Shown one piece after another: positions 53,142-55,087 of a DNA stretch of 55,087 nt. The stretch spans positions 1-55,087 of the forward strand of contig JANSYR010000025.1 in assembly GCA_024742285.1 (NCBI GenBank), given 5' to 3'. The stretch is from a bacterium. Its GTDB lineage: Bacteria; Myxococcota_A; UBA9160; UBA4427. The first letter of the stretch is position 1; every line of letters begins with the position of its first letter. The notes beneath the pieces were generated by a model that saw only the letters and a program-made list of their open reading frames with translations, had not been told where the DNA came from and searched no databases. The position numbers and the translations under genes are program-made.

Positions 53142-53864
53142 ATGATGGCCCTCGGCGAGCGGGACGGCGTCGCCACGCTGACCCTCGACGACGGTCGCGC
53201 GAACGCGATCGGCCGCGCGTTCCTGGCCGAGCTGAACGAGAAGCTGGACGAGATCGAGCGCTCGGCCGCCCACGCGCTGGTCGTCTTCGGCCGCCCGGGG
53301 ATCTACTCGGCCGGGCTCGACCTGAAGGAGCTTCCGGAGCTCCCTCCGGACGAGCTGAGCCGAACGGCCGGTGCGTTCGTCGAGGCGATGCGCAGGCTCT
53401 TCCTCTTTCCGAAGCCGATCATCGCCGCGGCGGACGGCCACGCGATCGCCGGCGGGATGATGATCTACCTCTCGGCCGACGTCCGCGTCGCCGTCGACCG
53501 CGACGACGTGCGCATGGGCCTCAACGAAGCGGTCACGGGGATCCCGATCACGGCGGGGACCGCCGCGCTCTGCACGACGTCCATCCCGCCTCAACACCAC
53601 AACGAGTTGATCCTGCACGGCCGACTCGTGAGCCCCCGCGAGACCTTCGACCGGGGAATCACCGACGAGCTGGTGTCGGACGCCGCCGATCTCGAGCGCG
53701 CGTCGCTCGCTCGGGCGGAGGCGCTCGCGGACGTGGATCCCGAGGCCTATCGCCTGAACAAGCGCATACTCCGTGAGCCCGCATGGGAGGCCGCCGTCGC
53801 CAGGAGCGCCCTGCTGAGGGCCGACGCGTCGACCCGCAACCCGTTCGAGTCGATCCGGCGCTGA
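53142..53864 (+). CDS. Enoyl-CoA hydratase/isomerase family protein
   Basis: This 240-residue crotonase-fold protein has GVATLTLDDGRANAIG at the start, YSAGLDLKEL (the CoA-binding and oxyanion-hole segment), DGHAIAGGMMIYLSADVRVA for the second oxyanion-hole glycines and GLNEAVTGIPI with a candidate catalytic Glu. It acts on acyl-CoA thioesters in beta-oxidation-like pathways. It is a short member. A 23-codon frame (53074-53145) directly ahead ends inside its ATGATG start (ATGA overlap) and may be a leader peptide or chance. No strong ribosome site is seen. Confidence 0.9.
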   Translation: MMALGERDGVATLTLDDGRANAIGRAFLAELNEKLDEIERSAAHALVVFGRPGIYSAGLDLKELPELPPDELSRTAGAFVEAMRRLFLFPKPIIAAADGHAIAGGMMIYLSADVRVAVDRDDVRMGLNEAVTGIPITAGTAALCTTSIPPQHHNELILHGRLVSPRETFDRGITDELVSDAADLERASLARAEALADVDPEAYRLNKRILREPAWEAAVARSALLRADASTRNPFESIRR

Positions 53865-53967
53865 GTCGCGAAAGGGCTCCTTCGGCGAACTCCACGTCCC
53901 GTCGGTGGTCTCCCGCGGCGCTATGATGCCGCCCGGCCGTCGCCGAGGCGTCGGACGAGGAGACCCC

Positions 53968-54849
53968 GTGGCGAGCACGATCCTGACCAAGGAAGAGCTG
54001 CAGTCCTATTGGCTCGATGGCTACGTCCTGAAGCGCGGGCTGATCGACGCCGACAAGGTCCAGACCCTGCGCGACCGCTTCCAGGCCGTGACCCACGGGT
54101 CGATTCCGCCGGCCAAGGGCATGCTCGTGATGCGCGACGTGCTCGTCGCCAAGGGCAAGGTCCAGGCGGCGACGCCGGAAGAGGAGATCGCGAAGATCCA
54201 GGACTTCGCGGAGGACCCTGTCTTCTTCGGCTACGCGAAGGACGACCGGATCCTCGATGTCGTCGAGCAGATCATCGGCCCCGACATCCAGACCCTGCAC
54301 ACGATGCTGATCAACAAGCCGCCGAACGTCGACGGTCGCCACCCGCTCCATCAGGACCTCGTCTACTTCGGGTTCCGGCCGGCGGACAAGATCGTGGCGG
54401 CGCAGACGGCCCTCGAGCCGATGACCCGGGAGAACGGGTGCCTCTCCGTCGTCCCCGGCTCCCACGATCGCGGACTGATCGACCACGAGACGATGCCGTG
54501 GGAAGGCGCGAACGCCGGCTACTGGGGCGCCAAGGGCGTGGGGGCCCATCCCGACCGCGTGCACGTCGAGCTCGAGCCGGGCGACACGCTCTTCTTCCAT
54601 CCGGTCCTCCTCCATGGATCGGGCCGCAATCGGAGCAACGGATTCCGTCGCGCGATCTCGGGGCACTACGTGTCGGCGGAGTGCGTGCGGACCTGGGCGA
54701 CGCCCGACGAGGACAAGCGGCAGTTCACACTCGTGCGAGGCCGCGCCCACGACCATGCGCCGCCGCCGAAGGACGTGATCCCCCCGGCGATTCCCGTCGA
54801 TCGCGATACGTACCAGGCGCTGCGCCAGCGCGAGTCCCGACGCGGCTAG
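53968..54849 (+). CDS. Phytanoyl-CoA dioxygenase (PhyH) family protein
   Basis: This 293-residue 2-oxoglutarate/Fe(II) dioxygenase has iron ligands H128-Q-D130 (HPLHQDLVYF) and H216 (LLHGSGRNRS), with a following Arg (SNGFRRAISGHYV) to bind 2-oxoglutarate. PhyH proteins hydroxylate branched acyl-CoAs and many small molecules. The GTG at 53968 is chosen because GAGGAG precedes it; an ATG further upstream in the frame reads through non-homologous sequence. It follows the crotonase gene on the same strand by about 100 bases. Confidence 0.92.
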   Translation: MASTILTKEELQSYWLDGYVLKRGLIDADKVQTLRDRFQAVTHGSIPPAKGMLVMRDVLVAKGKVQAATPEEEIAKIQDFAEDPVFFGYAKDDRILDVVEQIIGPDIQTLHTMLINKPPNVDGRHPLHQDLVYFGFRPADKIVAAQTALEPMTRENGCLSVVPGSHDRGLIDHETMPWEGANAGYWGAKGVGAHPDRVHVELEPGDTLFFHPVLLHGSGRNRSNGFRRAISGHYVSAECVRTWATPDEDKRQFTLVRGRAHDHAPPPKDVIPPAIPVDRDTYQALRQRESRRG

Positions 54850-54879
54850 CGTCGCGGGGTCGTCGGCCGATGCGCATCG

Positions 54880-55087
54880 GATGAGACGTGGACCGTAGTC
54901 TGCACCCGGCACGCATCGTGCGATGTCGGTCTGCATGTCGTCTACGCCCTTCCTGCGCCGCCCACCCCACTGCCCCAACCCCGACTGTGATTTCCATGCA
55001 AATCCAGCCGGTTGGCGATTTCAGAAGAAGGGCTTCTACGAACGAGAGGCACGGCCGCGCCGGATCCAGCGGTACCGCTGTACGCAC
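54880..55087 (+). mobile_element. Left (5') end of an insertion sequence (runs off the window)
   Basis: GATGAGACGTGGAC at 54880 begins a candidate terminal inverted repeat that matches 18 of 27 positions with the repeat ending at 291 on the opposite strand. A transposase-like start codon follows about 45 bases further on. It is the counterpart of the element at 1-291, in the same orientation. Confidence 0.5.
54923..55087 (+). CDS. Transposase-like protein, N-terminal fragment (3' end outside window)
   Basis: Fifty-five codons remain open to the last base. The translation has a zinc-ribbon-like start HCPNPDCDFHAN, then FQKKGFYEREARPRRIQRYRCTH, i.e. a Cys-rich, basic N terminus with another Cys at the very end. 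Such a C-x4-C ... C layout is common at the start of IS-encoded transposases with an N-terminal zinc finger. ATG at 54923 or 54935 could be the start; neither has a ribosome site. With the C-terminal fragment at 1-216 it suggests one multi-copy IS family. Confidence 0.55.
   Translation, partial: MSVCMSSTPFLRRPPHCPNPDCDFHANPAGWRFQKKGFYEREARPRRIQRYRCTH

Overview
The window reads as high-GC bacterial DNA from a Gram-negative, Deltaproteobacteria-like organism (Myxococcota or Binatota type lineages are my best guess). The grounds are uniformly high GC, a PEP-CTERM protein, lipoboxes, a DUF3604 protein, a VPGC-type thioredoxin, and a dense set of oxygenases and short regulators. No rRNA or tRNA gene is present, so placement is inference. 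Both ends lie inside what looks like the same insertion sequence: the 3' end of a transposase on the left, the 5' end on the right, with matching terminal inverted repeats. The window may therefore be a whole contig that broke at a repeated IS.

Layout. 378-8102 holds a phosphotriesterase-like hydrolase, a zinc alcohol dehydrogenase, an exported thioredoxin/MsrA-like fusion, a DUF3604 PHP-type protein, an orphan PEP-CTERM protein and a glutathione S-transferase. 8296-8662 is a complete tmRNA (ssrA). Its last 29 bases are repeated exactly at 13368-13396. The 4.7 kb between the two copies carries one coherent function: glycine betaine synthesis (glycine/sarcosine and sarcosine/dimethylglycine methyltransferases), a BCCT betaine carrier and a CosR/EctR-like MarR regulator. 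This looks like an osmoadaptation island inserted at ssrA, with no integrase left.

13749-30705 is a catabolic region: a second GST, an SDR-VOC-TetR-unknown operon, a second alcohol dehydrogenase, a P450, a Rieske oxygenase, a PQQ/haem dehydrogenase, an LLM flavin oxidoreductase, a metallo-beta-lactamase-fold lipoprotein and a sulfatase. Several TetR genes sit next to palindromes that may be their operators. 30748-40695 is a phosphorus-themed block: DUF4956, CotH kinase and VTC polyphosphate polymerase genes in one operon, two exported glycerophosphodiester phosphodiesterases with Cys-bracketed DNDGDG repeats, a polysaccharide flippase and an inorganic pyrophosphatase that is predicted to be a lipoprotein.

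40723-54849 returns to oxidative catabolism: an extradiol dioxygenase translationally coupled to an FAD hydroxylase, a second FAD monooxygenase, a MAPEG protein, a Tat-exported two-subunit molybdenum hydroxylase coupled to an AraC regulator, a GMC oxidoreductase, a DAPG-hydrolase-like protein, an enoyl-CoA hydratase and a PhyH dioxygenase. Together these genes suggest a free-living, probably saline-tolerant aerobe that oxidises aromatic, terpenoid or other hydrophobic compounds. Exact substrates cannot be read from the sequence.
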